A program made the translations under genes and the position numbers. Shown piece by piece: positions 30,535 through 43,770 of a stretch of 64,000 bases of DNA; position 1 is the first letter of the stretch, and each line of letters starts with the position of its first letter. The DNA is from Cordylochernes scorpioides (taxonomy: Eukaryota > Arthropoda > Arachnida > Pseudoscorpiones > Chernetidae). Where the stretch lies: assembly GCA_030710605.1 (NCBI GenBank), contig CP092880.1, positions 4,337,820-4,401,819 of the forward strand, read 5' to 3'. The notes beneath the pieces were generated by a model, which was given only the letters and a program-made list of their open reading frames with translations, was not told where the DNA came from and did not search any database.

Positions 30535-31620
30535 AGACCAGGTTATGAATATTTACGCAAAGGGTTTCCACGCCACCCAGGAGGTACCTGCTCAGCGCGT
30601 TAGCCTTTGTTTATAGTGGCGCTTCGCCTCCCGTAGAAGCCCCTATTCCACTCTTCTGGCACAACCAGAGCATCCAACTCGCTCTCGGCCGAGCTGATGG
30701 GTCCAGGCCCTGCCAGGAACTAGTCTGCCGATGCTATGGACTCCGTCTCAAAGAGTCAGGGGAGGGGAAAGCCTCAATATCTGAGGAAACATAAATTACG
30801 GACAGAGTCTCAAAGCAGACCTGCCTTCTACCTCACTTCCCAACTGACTGACGTCTCATTGTTGGACGCTGGAAACGAGATTTTTATAGAGTTTTAAAAA
30901 TATAAATTTTAATAATATTTTACATTTTAAACTATATTTTAAAAATAATTATAAATATAAAATATTTATATTCAATTATAAAATTATATATATGATCGAA
31001 AACTCAATAAAACTTCCAAACTAATTAATGAAAGTCGATTTTTTAAAAACTTGATTATCTATATGGGAATTAATTTGAGCATATAAAATTTGATGCTTTT
31101 TCTAACATATATTTTCTTTTTATATACTAGTGAGTAATTATATTTATCAAGAGTTGGAAATGAGTTTTCACCTTTTAAATGATCAAATTTATTATTTATT
31201 TATTGTTACAAAAGCACGAAGTCCAAAGGACTATTGTGCTGTGCTAGTATTATTTACCATATATATGATTAATTATTCACACGATGGATTAGTAGTGTTT
31301 TGTAAATTATTGTACAAATAGTTCTAAACTTAGCAAAGTTCTCATATGATAGAGTATATACACAAAGAGAATTTGGTAATGTTTCAAAGTATCTACATAC
31401 AATTTGATTAGTCAGAGGGCACGTTAAAAGAAGATGCTCTGGTGATTCAACATCTAAGCGGCATTCACATGTTGGATCATTGATAGCATTCAGTTTGAAT
31501 AGGAAACTTAAGAAGGCTACTAATACTAAACTACCACTCTTGACCTCAAAAGATTCCTGATGAAATACAATTTGGGTTATAGCTACAAGAAAATAAGACC
31601 TAGGGTTTCAAAGACAGAAT
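30535..31620. other. Repeat-like GC-richer block then AT-rich DNA
   Basis: 30535-30870 is GC-richer (GCCACCCAGGAGGTACCTGC) and is repeat-like, but has no second copy here outside the duplication. 31265-31567 on the minus strand is the copy-1 version of the non-LTR knuckle fragment at 50439-50741, frame-disturbed. The rest is AT-rich. Confidence 0.4.
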
Positions 31621-31623
31621 ATA

Positions 31624-32935
31624 CAAGGTGCGTTCATTAATTTCCAGGACTGCTCTGTATCTTTGAAAAATAAAAAAAACTAATTTAATATTTTTCAAAA
31701 TATGCCCCTCCTGCCTCAATACAACTGTTCCATCTTTTTATTCCAATTATCGAAGCAGGAGATAAAATCACTTTTTGAGAGGTTCCTCAAGGTTGCCTTC
31801 GATTCAGCTTGTATCATATCAACGTTGTCAAATTTCCTTCCTTTTAACTTCATTTTTCAATTTAGGATAGAGGAAAAAGTCATTGGGGGCTAAGTCGGGG
31901 GAATGGGGTGGATGAGGGATCTGTATGGTTGAATGCTTGGCCAAGAACTGCAAAACAACATGGGCTGTGTGCGGCCGCGCATTATCGACGTGAAGCATCC
32001 AGTCATTGTTTTGCCATCTTTCAGGTCTTTTAAGGCGCACTGCCTCCCTAAAGCGCCTCATTATCCCCAAATAAACCTCTTGATTAATTGTACGTCCGAA
32101 AGGAACAAATTCATGGTGAACCAAACGATTAATATAAAAATGTCACAAGCAATGTCTTGACTTTGGATTTTGTAAATCTTGCCTTTTTGGGTTTTCGGTT
32201 CCCCTCTTTCAATCCATTGGCTGGATTGACGTTTGGTTTCCGGGTCATACTGATACACCCATGTCTCATCCCCGGTAATGATTTTTTGCATCCATTCTGG
32301 ATCGGTCCGAGTCATTTCAATCATGTTTTGCAGACATCCATTCTAACCTCCTTTTGTTCCTCTGTTAGAATCCGGGGGAACAAATTTTGAAGATGTCCGG
32401 AACATGTCCAAATATTTTGTTACTATTTGATGACACAGTCCTACAGATAGTCCAGTCTCTGAAATAAGTCTTTGATAGAAATTATTCTGTTAGATTTAAT
32501 TAATTCCTTTATTTGAGCTTGTTTTCTTCGCAACGTAATGATCTTGGACGCCCAGTATGCTGATCATCGTTTACCTTTTCCCGACCTTTTTGGAAGCGTG
32601 AAAACCATTCAAAAGTTCTTGACGGGATAAAGCTGCATCGCCAAAAGCTTCTTTAATCAATTCATACGTCTCAGTAGCACTTTTTTTCAATTTAAAACAA
32701 AACTTAATGCAGATTTTCTGCTCTTCGAAAATGGCCATTTTAAAATTAGAAATGCGAACCTTACAAGGAAGTTGTTTTGTTCTATTTTTAGATCGGCGCT
32801 GTGCGCCACGAGACTCGTGCTTTCAGTCAGGTGTGGTCGAATGTCCAATATTTAACTCTGTATAAAATATTTTTCTTTAGCTTTTTTATTTATTTTATTT
32901 TTTAACCAGTCCTGGAAATTAATGAACGCACCTTG
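31624..32935 (-). mobile_element. Mariner element, copy 1, decayed
   Basis: TIRs of about 28 bp (CAAGGTGCGTTCATTAATTT at the left, its inverse at the right) lie between TA dinucleotides. The transposase reads on the minus strand in several frames, with more indels than copy 2 (50795-52107). Catalytic-motif segments GDETWVY, HVDNARPH and SPDLAPNDFF are present. Confidence 0.85.
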
Positions 32936-32949
32936 TATATATATATTTT

Positions 32950-33090
32950 TATTTATCCCTAGTACCAATGGCACAGGCCATGATAATCATGGTGGATAGA
33001 AGTTGGCGAATGCTTTTACTGTAAGTGCACCACATATCTACACATGTGAAAAGCAGTTCGACATTTGCACTTACAAATGTACCAGAGCTC
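32950..33090. repeat. Dispersed repeat B
   Basis: Contains CATGATAATCATGGTGGATA and GCTTTTACTGTAAGTGCACC. Other copies: 52122-52262, 57985-58090 and 61808-61895. SINE-like; no clear head. Confidence 0.55.
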
Positions 33091-33266
33091 CGTTTTAGTT
33101 ACTTGCACTTGCTGGTGGGGTTGGATTTTTGCAAGAAGAAATGTCCAGTGAAGCATTTTTTTTTTAAATTTGATAAAATAAGTGGTCAATTTGGGATTCT
33201 ATTCTGGGTCATAGCGGTCGAAAATCAAAAGTTTAGACTACTCATCCACCGAAAGAGAATATATTA

Positions 33267-33431
33267 CAGTAGAACCTCCATGTAAAGGACAACACCTAAT
33301 TGCAGAGCTAAAGTATCTTTTAGGGAGAGATGTCCTCTTACCGGAAAGTTGCTAAATAGTAATAAATGGTAATTTTGCCAATGAAAACTGTCCTTTGTAG
33401 AGAGGTGTGTCTATTCATGGAAGTTCTACTG
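33267..33431 (+). mobile_element. pogo-like MITE (CAGTAGAACCTCC ends)
   Basis: TA-CAGTAGAACCTCCATGTAA at the left and GGAAGTTCTACTG-TA at the right. The interior contains AATTTTGCCAATGAAAACTG. Relatives: 52439-52603, 55575-55736, 60450-60630. CAGT-type TIRs with a TA target fit pogo/Tigger. Confidence 0.7.
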
Positions 33432-33438
33432 TACGAGA

Positions 33439-34021
33439 TCTATATATATATAAAATTGAATGCCTGTCTGTCTGTACTCTATAGATTCAAAACCCATACA
33501 TCCAATCGCCGTGAAATTTTGATATTATTAGGTATATCCCCGGGAAGGTTTTTGAAAAATAATTTCTTAAATATCTTGAATATCCTTAGAGTTATTTGCA
33601 GATGTGTAGATTTAACTCGAAAGCAGCGCCCCCATTGCGACGATGGTAACAAGTTTTTTTATCTATAAGTTTTATTACCACTAAGTTTATTATCTTAAAG
33701 TTTATTTATCAAAAGTAAGATTTTCTACCTATTAATTGCGCACAAGTCAAAGTTAGTTTTATCATTTATCTACAACATATATATTGGGAGAATAGATAAA
33801 ATGATGATTTTTGTAATGTAGAAAATTAGGAAAGACCAAATTCAGGATAACACGGCAATTTATTTGAGACAAGAATGATGATACAATTCCAAGGCGAAGA
33901 TACTATTCCTTTAACTTCCAATTACCGAGGGAACCAATTAATATTGATTTTATTCAACTTATCGAGTATTTTTCAAGGGACCGGGAAAAAATGTTCACTT
34001 TATAGAGAGATTTGTTAGACA
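33439..34021 (+). mobile_element. Non-autonomous Helitron cut by the assembly gap
   Basis: Starts TCTATATATATATAAAATTG after A and runs into the N run without its 3' end. The complete version is 52611-53239. Confidence 0.75.
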
Positions 34022-34121
34022 NNNNNNNNNNNNNNNNNNNNNNNNNNNNNNNNNNNNNNNNNNNNNNNNNNNNNNNNNNNNNNNNNNNNNNNNNNNNNNN
34101 NNNNNNNNNNNNNNNNNNNNN
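34022..34121. other. Assembly gap of exactly 100 N
   Basis: One hundred unknown bases, the usual placeholder for a scaffold gap of unknown size. Both copies of the duplicated segment abut it. Confidence 1.
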
Positions 34122-34291
34122 CCTCCAGAGCTGTAGAATAAACACCTCCCTTGTCTTCACGCAGTAATTTCTGGTGTCTTAGTGTGAAGTGAATTCCGTA
34201 TCTGAGAAAACCTTGACATTTTTCTGTCTGGTGTTGACGCTGAGGTTGTGTTCTTTATTTGGCTGATTGACTCAGCTGAGTTCTTGTGACG

Positions 34292-34651
34292 AAGGAGTCG
34301 TCTCCGCCTTTGTCGGTTCAAAGCCCGGATGAAAAAGGAGGAGGGGAGCAGTAACAAGCTCACTAAAAAACCTGGGTTCAGCTGGCCCGGCTGATAGTAC
34401 CCTGTAAGGGCTCCTAATCCAGGGATACAGGATGAGCAGAGTTTGTACTCCATGTTAGGAGTGGCTGCACATGCCGTCTGTTCCTCATGTCAGAGGCGGC
34501 CATTTATTTTATAGCTAAGTCGGCCTGCCAACTGATTAGTGCTCCCAGTCTTAATGACAAATGCAGACGCATTCTACTTCACCCAGTCATGATGGTCTAC
34601 AAGCTTGATACCTTAATATGAGTGAGTGTAGATAAGAAAGAAGAAGAAGAA
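34292..34651. repeat. Dispersed repeat A, copy 2
   Basis: Equivalent of 15117-15477, with one G fewer in a G run. Confidence 0.75.
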
Positions 34652-34946
34652 GGTGTCGATTCTTGATTAGATGTGATATTTGGCGTTCTATCAGCACCTT
34701 CTACGCCGTCCATATCTAACATTTGGTGTTCTAGCAGTTAGGATATAGGAGTGTTGTTCCAGAATGGGACACATTTTCTCTATTTGAAAGGGTTATTGAC
34801 AGGAATGTCTCTGAAGGATGACTTTTACTATCGCGGGGAATGTCTCATTATGATGTCAACGGGGGTCGCAACTTCCTGTAAGATTGACCTGGAATGATTT
34901 CCGGGGTCGTCTGCTACCGAAATGTGTGATTGGGTGGCGACTTCTG

Positions 34947-35370
34947 GATTAATGTAGCATAATGTGGCTTACTGCGGCCGAGTCTAAACCTGGCTTAATG
35001 TGTTTAAATGTAGCTCTAGCTTAATGTAGCTGAGTCTAACTCTGGCTTTCTGCGGTTGAGTCTAATTCTGGCGTAAGGCGGTTAAGTGTAGCTCTGGCTT
35101 ACTGCGGCCGAGTCTAGCTCTGGCTTATTATTGTATTAGCAAACTTAAATACATTTATTCTAGCTCTGACTTCTTGCGGTTGAGTCTAGCTCTGGCTTTC
35201 TATGGTTGAGCCTAGCTCTGGCTTAATGTGGTTGCGTGTAACGCTAGCTAACTGCGGTTGAGTGTAGCTTTGGCTTACTGCGGCCGAGTCTAAATCTCGC
35301 TTACTGCGGTTGAGTCTAACTCTGGCTTTCTGCGGTTGAGTCTAGCTCTGGCTTACTGCGGTTGAGTCTT
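34947..35370. repeat. 24-26-bp minisatellite, copy 2
   Basis: Equivalent of 15773-16196, same unit order. Confidence 0.75.
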
Positions 35371-35797
35371 GCTCAACAAAAGAACCTGTGATAAGAGAAT
35401 ATCGAAGTGAAAGTATATAATGCTATAGTATTTTAATAACACGGTAATAGTTTTACAATTTTTAAATTTAAAAAAGACTCCTAAACTATTAATGCAATTC
35501 GTTTATCTCAAAATATTTGTCGAGAATGAACGTCCCAAGTTTCTAGTAAACATTAAGATGGCTCTTTTTTATCTTCAACGGGAAACTAAGTTCTTTAGGA
35601 ATAATTTCAGAAAAACTGTTGACTAACGATGGAATTTCACCAAGCTAACTTGTCATTGTTTTCTAAGCTAGGGCCTTACTAACAATCTGGGAGAACGCTA
35701 TGGAGGTTGCCTTGGGCGCCACCTATGGGAAGCTACTACTTCGAACGCACCTGATTCGTCAAGGCTGAGAAATTTGATCGTTCCAAAAGATGTTGGT

Positions 35798-36346
35798 ATG
35801 TTACCAGACTGTGAACCCAACAACTTCATCACAATACTCTTTGTCGTGCTCTTTGTAATCGTTATTTCGCAGCTTATTTTCTGGGGTTGTGTCTTCTTCT
35901 GCAAGCTGGTAACGTCAGAGTGCCATAAACGTTCTCAAGACAGCAAGGCGTTTTTCCGTCCGCCAATGCCGTGTGCGGCAGCTCCCATACAGCCGTGTAT
36001 GATCCGTTCTGTGTGTCTGCCCATTCTTCAGTGCGAGAACAAGTCACGGCCTGTAGCCTCCAATTACGGTAGCCCTACCTATCCTATAGTCTCCCAAACA
36101 ATGCCCCCTGAATCCTACTGCCTAACTGAGAGACCGCCAACTACTGGCACTCCAAACTATGTCTATAGTTACCGACAGAAAACTTTTCCACGTACCCTGG
36201 ATATCAGCCGCAGGCCATATTCCCTCCCGGGCAAATATTCCACCTTACCCAAGTACAAGTTCCCCTATGAAAAATACCCCATCCTCACTGATTCTGATAC
36301 TTCTTCCCATACTGATGATTCCTACAGGCCTACCAGAAACTACTGA
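35798..36346 (+). CDS. Single-pass membrane protein with Pro/Tyr-rich tail, copy 2
   Basis: Encodes the same protein as 16624-17172, with no difference seen. The same caveat applies: the frame is open upstream, so it may be a 3' exon. Confidence 0.5.
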   Translation: MLPDCEPNNFITILFVVLFVIVISQLIFWGCVFFCKLVTSECHKRSQDSKAFFRPPMPCAAAPIQPCMIRSVCLPILQCENKSRPVASNYGSPTYPIVSQTMPPESYCLTERPPTTGTPNYVYSYRQKTFPRTLDISRRPYSLPGKYSTLPKYKFPYEKYPILTDSDTSSHTDDSYRPTRNY

Positions 36347-36710
36347 GGGAAAAGAAGGTGAAGAGGTGTTAAATACATTTCATAACTTGAGCTGTATCTC
36401 TCTCATCACTATAATCCTCTCTAATCCTCAGGAACAAGTTGAATAGACGAACAGTCAAATGTGATAACTCAGACATAAGAGAATTAAAGATATTGAGAAG
36501 TTCTGGAATGGCTCGATTGATTTGCAAGTATATGTACTGGTCTCTTGGTGACTCCATGGGAAGTTAAAAAAAACTTCATTTCCGCAGCATGACCTATATT
36601 AGGCTAGAGATTATCATATGCTAACCTGTATTTACATAAAACCATATGCAACTATGTATGTACTATTAGTGATAATACTCTGTTCTCTCACTGATAAATA
36701 ATAATTTACC

Positions 36711-37633
36711 AATGTTGTTGCCGTGTCCAATGAAGAGCCTCAGATGTCTCTATACATCTCTATCACAGCAATATCCTCTATCTTGGGTGTGTAAAGCTGC
36801 TGTTCTGGGTCCATGTCAATTTTCTGTTGCTGTTGTTGTTGTGTCCAATGAAGAACCTCAGATTTTCTCCATACATCTCGACCACAGCAGTCTCAATGTC
36901 CTCTATCTTGGGTGTGTAAAGCTGCTGCTCTGGGTCCATGTCAATTTTCTGTTGTTGTTGCCGTGTCCAATGAAGAGCCTCGGATGTCTCCATACACCTC
37001 TATTACAGCAGTTGCAATGTTCTCTATCTTGGGTGTGTAAAGCTGATGTTCTGTATCCATGTCAATTTTCTGTTGCTGTTGTTGTCGTGTCCAATGAAGA
37101 GCCTCAGATGTCTCCATACATCTCTATCACAGCAGTTGCAAAGTCCTCTACTTTGGGTGTGTAAAGCTGATGTTCAGGGTCCATGTCAATTTTCTGTTGT
37201 TGTCGTGTCCAATGAAGAGCCTCAGATGTCTCCATACATCTCTATCACAGCAGTCGCAATGACCTCTATCTTGGGTGTGTAAAGCTGATGTTCCGGGTCC
37301 ATGTCAATTTTCTGTTGTCGTTGTCGTGTCCAATGAAGAGCCTCAGATGTCTCCATACATCTCTTTCACAGCAGTCGCTATGTCCTCTATCTTGGGTGTG
37401 TAAAGCTGCTGTTCTGATTCCATGTCAATTTTCTGTTGTTGTTGTCGTGTCCAATGAAGAGCCTCAGATGTCTCCATACATCTCTATCACAGCAGTCGCA
37501 ATGTCCACTATCTTGGGTGTGTAAAGCTGATGTTCTGGGTCCATGTCAATTTTCTGTTGTTGTTGTCGTGTTCAATGAAGAGCCTCAGTTGTCTCCATAC
37601 ATCTCTATCACAGCAGTTGCAATGTCCTCTATA
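36711..37633. repeat. 120-bp minisatellite, copy 2
   Basis: Eight units as in 17537-18458, with one extra T near 36865. That extra base changes the ORFs that read through it and nothing else. Confidence 0.85.
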
Positions 37634-37663
37634 ATTTAATAATTTACAAGAATAATTGATTAT

Positions 37664-38289
37664 AATAGAGGCATGCCGTTACATTTCCCCCATTGAGGAA
37701 AGTCAGTCTTTAAATCGTTTGGGTGGCTTGATGAATCCCTGGACCTTGTTGTAATGGTGCCGTTCTTATGCTCATTCCTGGGTTCCTGATTTGGAAGGGT
37801 ATTAGAAGAGTATCGAGTTCGTCAGGGACTTGAGCCTGTTCCTTGTCACCATTCGGGGAAAGTCCTTCTGGTAAATTAGACTTTGTGATCTCCGGGATTC
37901 TCCTTAGCTGTTGATTTGGACTTTCAAGATTCGTGTATCCTATGAAGGAGCTGTTGCGGCGGTACTCACCAGTAGGTGTTTGCACTTTATATGATCTTGG
38001 AGCTACTTCTTGGGTAACTTTAGCAGAGATCTATTCACGGTAATGCAGTTTCAGCATTATATTTTACCTTCCTTGAAGCTTGGCATCGTCTTAGCTGTCT
38101 TATCGTGATGATGTTTTCAGTTTCGCTCGCTTCTTTCTTTGTGCTGTGGATGTCTCTTTTTGGATTTCTGGTTCCAACTGATGAGTGCTGGTGGGAAGGA
38201 AAGTCCTTCGACTGAACAGACACTGGGCCAGTGTCGGAAGACCATCTCTAGGAGTGATGTAGAAGTTTGATAGTGCTAATTCCACTTCT
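37664..38289 (-). pseudogene. Decayed gypsy pol 3' end, copy 2
   Basis: Equivalent of 18489-19115, with one G fewer near 37793 that shortens the last open stretch. Confidence 0.6.
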
Positions 38290-38762
38290 TTGTCCTTATA
38301 CTAGTTCATAGGTAGTTCTCTTTTTATTATAACACAGTGTAATTTTTATATTTCTTAATTATGAAGTCTTAAATACATCATTTTTTTCGGTTTTAAGTTA
38401 ATCAGTTAATTTAAGCACGTGGCGTGTTATTAAGATTCAAGGTAAAATGGTAAACGACTAAAGATTTCTCAAAGTAAATTTTTGTTTTAAAATCCTAGCT
38501 TTCAAATGATAATCATCGTTATTCAACAGACTTAACGTCGATCTATTTCTCACAAGAACTGTTTACTCTTTTTTCCCTTGTGAAGATGCCTTGATGAAGA
38601 GCGATTATCACTTAAAAGCTTGCGTTCATTTCAAAATAAAAATGGGAACTCATTGTGAGAAAAATCTTTGTAGTTTTTAAATAACTTATAAGATATGATG
38701 CGATATATATGCATCACCAGTACAAGTTTCTAAGTTGCATATTTATGGAAGGCAGGTAGGTA

Positions 38763-39270
38763 CACTAATGAACAAAACTTAAGGAAGTTGTACCTTTCAG
38801 CATGTATATCGGGATTCAGACAATAACTCTGAAAGATACACTCGTGGACAAAACTTAGTTGTACCTTTCAACATGTATATCGGGATTCAGACAATAACTC
38901 TGAAAGATACACTCATGGACAAAACTTAAGGAAGTTGTACCTTTCAGCATATATATCGGGATTCAGACAATAACTCTGAAAGATACACTCATGGACAAAA
39001 CTTAAGGAAGTTGTACCTTTTAACATGTATATCGGGATTCAGACAATAACTCTGAGAGATACACTAATGGACAAAACTTAAGGAAGTTGTATCTTTTTAA
39101 CATGTATATCGAGATTCAGACAATAACTCTGAAAGATATTACAGTGACCTTTATTGAAGACACATGAGATAACCAAGTATAAACAAAATTAACTCAGTCT
39201 CCTTAAAAATATACATAGACGACTGGTGACATCAAAGACCTTGCACTTCCTTAAGTTTTGTCCATGAATG
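38763..39270 (+). mobile_element. Tc1-like MITE, copy 2
   Basis: Equivalent of 19589-20096, complete with both TIRs and TA flanks. Confidence 0.85.
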
Positions 39271-39374
39271 TATTTGCATATCGAACGTATAATGACTAGG
39301 TAAAAGAAAAGAACGCAGCGTTTAGGGGAAACAGAGATTTAATACAAGACGTTCTGTCGTACTTACAGAGTCGG

Positions 39375-40418
39375 TTACTTGCACTCCAACTTGTCACTTG
39401 GAGCAACGTCAGTCCAGCGAGGATCAATGTCCAGCAGGCGGCAAGACTCGTCCCACAGCCGAGCAGCTGCAGCAGTGTCCCGAGCCCACGGCGCGCTGAG
39501 GGCAGGAGCACAGTCGACGAGGTACCCACGGGCTCGTGTCACGGCGGCCCAAACTGTGGTCTGGGCTCCGGCCCGCGGGGACTTGAGGAACGGCCATAGC
39601 ACAGGAACTACCAACGCCCGGACCGGCCAGGCCATGTTACGGGCGATGGCCGTGCGAACTCCGCCGGGACTTACCGAGCTCACTGCCACACCGCGATGTT
39701 CCAGACGTCGCCCCAACTCACCGGCAATCAGCACGTTGGCAAGTTTGGTGGAGCAGTAAGTCCAGTAGGGGTGTTGCACCCACGCTCGAGGACCGTCCAA
39801 GTCCTTGGCGGTATCTAGCCGCGCCCACCAGTGCGTTACGCTCGCCACGAATACGACACAAGCGTTCTTTGTACGCAGCAGTAGAGGTAACAGCAAGGAT
39901 GTCAGCAGGAATGGTCCTAGATGATTCACAGCCCATTGTAGTTCTAAGCCATCCTCAGTTGCCAGACCAGCTTTTGAGGGTGTCATACCAGCATTGTGAA
40001 CTAACATATCCAGACGAGACTCAGAGTTGAGTATATGCTGGGCGAAATGCCGGATGGAATGTAGGGAGGATAGATCGAGATGCCGGTACACCACGGAGGA
40101 GTTGCCTGTGGAGGCACGCACGATGTCAGCCGCCTGTTCCCCGCGGCTAGCGTCCCTACATGCCAGGATCACCCGGGCGCCCCTCGCAGCCAGGTCCCGA
40201 GCGGTCTCCAGGCCGAGACCGCAGTTGGAGCCGGTCACCACTGCAGTCTGGCCATCAAGGCGGGCCTCACCGCACCGGCCTTCAATCAGCCGCAGGTAGA
40301 GCTTGATGGCCGCTAGCAGACCGAGCGCCGCTACCAGCACCGCCTGCCACATGCCGCCCACTAACACCGGCAGATAAATGTCAGCGCCACCGCTCCTGGG
40401 ACCTACTTTCTCCCTCAA
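39375..40418 (-). CDS. Membrane-anchored short-chain dehydrogenase/reductase, copy 2
   Basis: Same 347-residue protein as 20201-21244, with no amino-acid difference seen. A functional paralogue pair would normally have diverged at silent sites; identity here supports one locus assembled twice. Confidence 0.9.
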   Translation of the reverse strand: MREKVGPRSGGADIYLPVLVGGMWQAVLVAALGLLAAIKLYLRLIEGRCGEARLDGQTAVVTGSNCGLGLETARDLAARGARVILACRDASRGEQAADIVRASTGNSSVVYRHLDLSSLHSIRHFAQHILNSESRLDMLVHNAGMTPSKAGLATEDGLELQWAVNHLGPFLLTSLLLPLLLRTKNACVVFVASVTHWWARLDTAKDLDGPRAWVQHPYWTYCSTKLANVLIAGELGRRLEHRGVAVSSVSPGGVRTAIARNMAWPVRALVVPVLWPFLKSPRAGAQTTVWAAVTRARGYLVDCAPALSAPWARDTAAAARLWDESCRLLDIDPRWTDVAPSDKLECK

Positions 40419-40562
40419 CCCTTTCTATTTTTATCCTCATTTTAAAGTCACTTCTTCATTAAACACACGTTAATTAACTTAAAATTCTATATAGGATAAC
40501 TAGGTCGTTCATTTTGAGAATTGAATTCTTCTTTCTCCTGGTACACACCCAATAACATAATA

Positions 40563-40805
40563 CAAGGTTGTCCCAAAAGTGTGTAAACACTTGCAAAAAA
40601 AAAAAAATTGAAATACCAATATTATTCGCCGTTATGTATAACGTCTTTGTATTATGTATAAAGTAATTATACTATGTATTCGCCGTTATGTATAATATCT
40701 TTGTATTATGTATAAAGTAATTGTATTATGTATTATATTATGTATTCACCGTAATAATATTATTCGCCAAGTAATAAAAAAAGCACGAACATTTGGGACA
40801 ACCTT
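40563..40805 (+). mobile_element. MITE with CAAGGTTGTCCCAAA ends, copy 2
   Basis: Equivalent of 21389-21632 with one A fewer in the internal A run. Confidence 0.75.
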
Positions 40806-40982
40806 ATAGCAAAGAGAGATTAGGGGACTCAGTGTTCAAATGTAGAATACAACGTCATGAGGATCTATCACAGAAACCATTTATAGTATATTTCTGACGT
40901 GTACTTGGCTAAGTTATCTAGGCCGTGTGTATATGAATGTAGTTCATGTACAGAATACACACGTATTCTTATTTCAATATAT

Positions 40983-41450
40983 TGTGGCAAAGAAATAATT
41001 TATATTTTATTATTCAATTTAATTATACAATTTTTATTTTATTTCCAAAGCGCTATATCCCGCAAGGGATACTAGCGCCAAACAAGGAGAAAAGTTTATT
41101 TACATAAGTTATTTACATTATTCAACGCATGAAAACATTAGAGATCCAGATTTTGTAGAAAGTTTAGAATGTATTTACAAAATGAATTAAACTTTAAATA
41201 TGATTTTTATCGGAAATCAAATCGTTAAGTTCACAAACAACTATGAAACAACAATGAAAATATTCAACACAGAATATTACTATGAATTTGTGAAATAATC
41301 ATACATGGTTCTTAGCTTGCTTGTTCAATGTTCTCTAGCTGTATATAGTATCTTTGGGGTTTGTTTGATAATTGTCGACAGGTCGTAATGACGTCATCAA
41401 TAAATACTTTAATATCTTAAGATATACTAAAACTCGATTTCTACTCTATA
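40983..41450. mobile_element. LTR-like repeat, copy 2
   Basis: Equivalent of 21810-22277, ATAT on both flanks. Confidence 0.5.
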
Positions 41451-41455
41451 ATATA

Positions 41456-42254
41456 CACTCATAAGACAAAACTTAAGAAAATGAAAAGTATTTGATGTCT
41501 ATTTTTTCAAGGAGACAGGGGCAATGTTGTTCACACTTGGTTATCTCGTGTGTCTTCAATAAAGGTCGCTGTGATATCTTTCAGAGTTATTGTCTGAATT
41601 CCGATATACATGCTAAAAGGTACAACTTCCTTAAGTTTTGTCCATGAGTGTATCTTTCAGAGTTATTGTCTCAATCCCGATATACATGCTAAAAGGTACA
41701 ACTTCCTTAAGTTTTGTCCATGAGTGTATCTTTCAGAGTTATTGTCAAAATCCCGAAATACATGCTAAAAGGTACAACTTCCTTAAGTTTTGTCCATGAG
41801 TGTATCTTTCAGAGTTATTGTCTCAATCCCGATATACATGTTAAAAGGTACAACTTCCTTAAGTTTTGTCCATGAGTGTATCTTTCAGAGTTATTGTCTG
41901 AATCCCGAAATACATGCTAAAAGGTACAACTTCCTTAAGTTTTGTCCATGAGTGTATCTTTCAGAGTTATTGTCTGAATCCCGAAATACATGCTAAAAGG
42001 TACAACTTCCTTAAATTTTGTCCATGAGTGTATCTTTCAGAGTTATTGTCTGAATCCCGAAATACATGCTAAAAGGTACAACTTCCTTAAGTTTTGTCCA
42101 TGAGTGTATCTTTCAGAGTTATTGTCTGAATCCCGAAATACATGCTAAAAAGTACAACTTCCTTAAGTTTTGTCCATGAGTGTATCTTTCAGAGTTATTG
42201 TCTGAATCCCGAAATACATGCTTAAAGGTACAACTTCCTTAATTCCATGAATAT
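41456..42254 (-). mobile_element. Tc1-like MITE with nine 76-bp units, copy 2
   Basis: Equivalent of 22283-23081 with the same number and order of unit variants. Confidence 0.85.
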
Positions 42255-42551
42255 AGATAGTGCATTAATGCATTACACTGGTTTACAATGAAAAAGATGT
42301 TTTTGAAAATGCATCAGTTTCTGACTTAATTTGAGGTGCTGATCACGAATATAATGTTAGTTTTTATGTATCTCATTAATTTTTAGAGATATAACATATA
42401 CATATTTAAGCCACAATGTGGTACATCAGTCCATATAAGTGGTACGAAAAACACATTGAACGCAAATAAAAACTGAGAACGTCATACCAAAAGATACTTT
42501 ATTTACTGTAGTATAAGAAAACAGAATCTAAAAAAATGTAAAATGCTACAG

Positions 42552-42933
42552 TCAATCCTTCATGAATTTCAACCTTTTTGATTTTCTCTTATAAGTGTAT
42601 TCCGGCAGGTCGCGGGACAGATTCCAGCAGTAATCTGCCATCATGTGGCAGTCCCAGACACCTTGATATCTCTCTTCCATCACTTTCATGTCTTGATGGA
42701 ATCGCTCGTCTTGTTCATCACTATATGCACCGAGATTATCAGGGAATTTGTCCAGGTGACTATGCAAGTAGTGACTCATATTTACACCCAAAGCTTCATA
42801 GCTTTTAATCATATTTTGGACAAGCTCTTTGTAATTATCGTCTCTTCTATTACCTAAAAATCCATGTACTATAGCCTTAAAACCTGACCATGCTGCTTCT
42901 TCAATTCCATTCGTGGTTATTAGAAATTTTGAA
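42552..42933 (-). pseudogene. FHQD/MADYCW family fragment, copy 2
   Basis: Equivalent of 23379-23760. Confidence 0.55.
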
Positions 42934-43506
42934 TAACAATGGAGATGTTGCGCTACTTATTTGATTGTGCTGTTCTGTCTGAGGAAAGACGAAAACTAAA
43001 TGATAAAACGGGGCAACTTTGTCCTTCATTTCCGGCACTAATTAATGAAATATCAAAGAATAGGTATATAGCGGTGGCGATATTTGGATTCCACAGGATT
43101 ATATCCCGGAAAAAGGCCACACAGTGTTCTCCCCATTCCTTGTAAACTGGCGAATCCTGTATAGGGCGAGAGGCCCTAAATAAAGACTTTGTTGTTGTAT
43201 TAGAATATTTGGGGCTTTCAATGTGTTTTTCTAGAATCGTATGTTCAATTCTTGAAAGGTTGTTCATGTTAGTTTCGCAAGTTAATCGACATCTAACAGC
43301 TTATATGGACTTTCTTTTAGATTACTAAATTGATAAGACCATTTATTGATTGTTTGTACAGACATAAGTTACTGATGACTTGCGTCATCTATAGGAATAA
43401 ATATCAACTTATCATTGATTTCTAACTATTTCATAATATTGGCTGGATACCATTTCTTGAAAAAATTTATCTGGTTTGTTACACTAACAACATCATCTGG
43501 TTCGTT

Positions 43507-43698
43507 AAAAAAAAGTCGGTGGACGAGTGGGTAACTCCCTCGATTCCCGACAGTCATGAACCGGGATTGAATCCTGCGTTAACATTTTGTTTTAATATGT
43601 GAATAACCTTCACATATTATTCATTGTTTCAATTATCGTGAACTAGGTTGCTCTTGCTGAGCGGTACCTATTAATGTGATTTTGAACCGGCTGGTTCG
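43507..43698 (+). mobile_element. tRNA-Ser/Leu-derived SINE, copy 2
   Basis: Equivalent of 24334-24525. Confidence 0.65.
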
Positions 43699-43770
43699 TT
43701 AAACAAACTAGCAAGATCTTCTGCATAATAAATAATAATTTGACCCTATTATATTTGCGCAAGATAGCAG

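Larger units (their letters stand above)
14947..34021 (+). repeat. 19.07-kb duplicated segment, copy 1
   Basis: This segment and 34122-53192 agree almost base for base in the same order and orientation, with an offset drifting from 19175 to about 19171. Copy 1 ends exactly where the N run begins. Most differences are single-base indels, many in homopolymers. See the findings for the assembly interpretation. Confidence 0.95.
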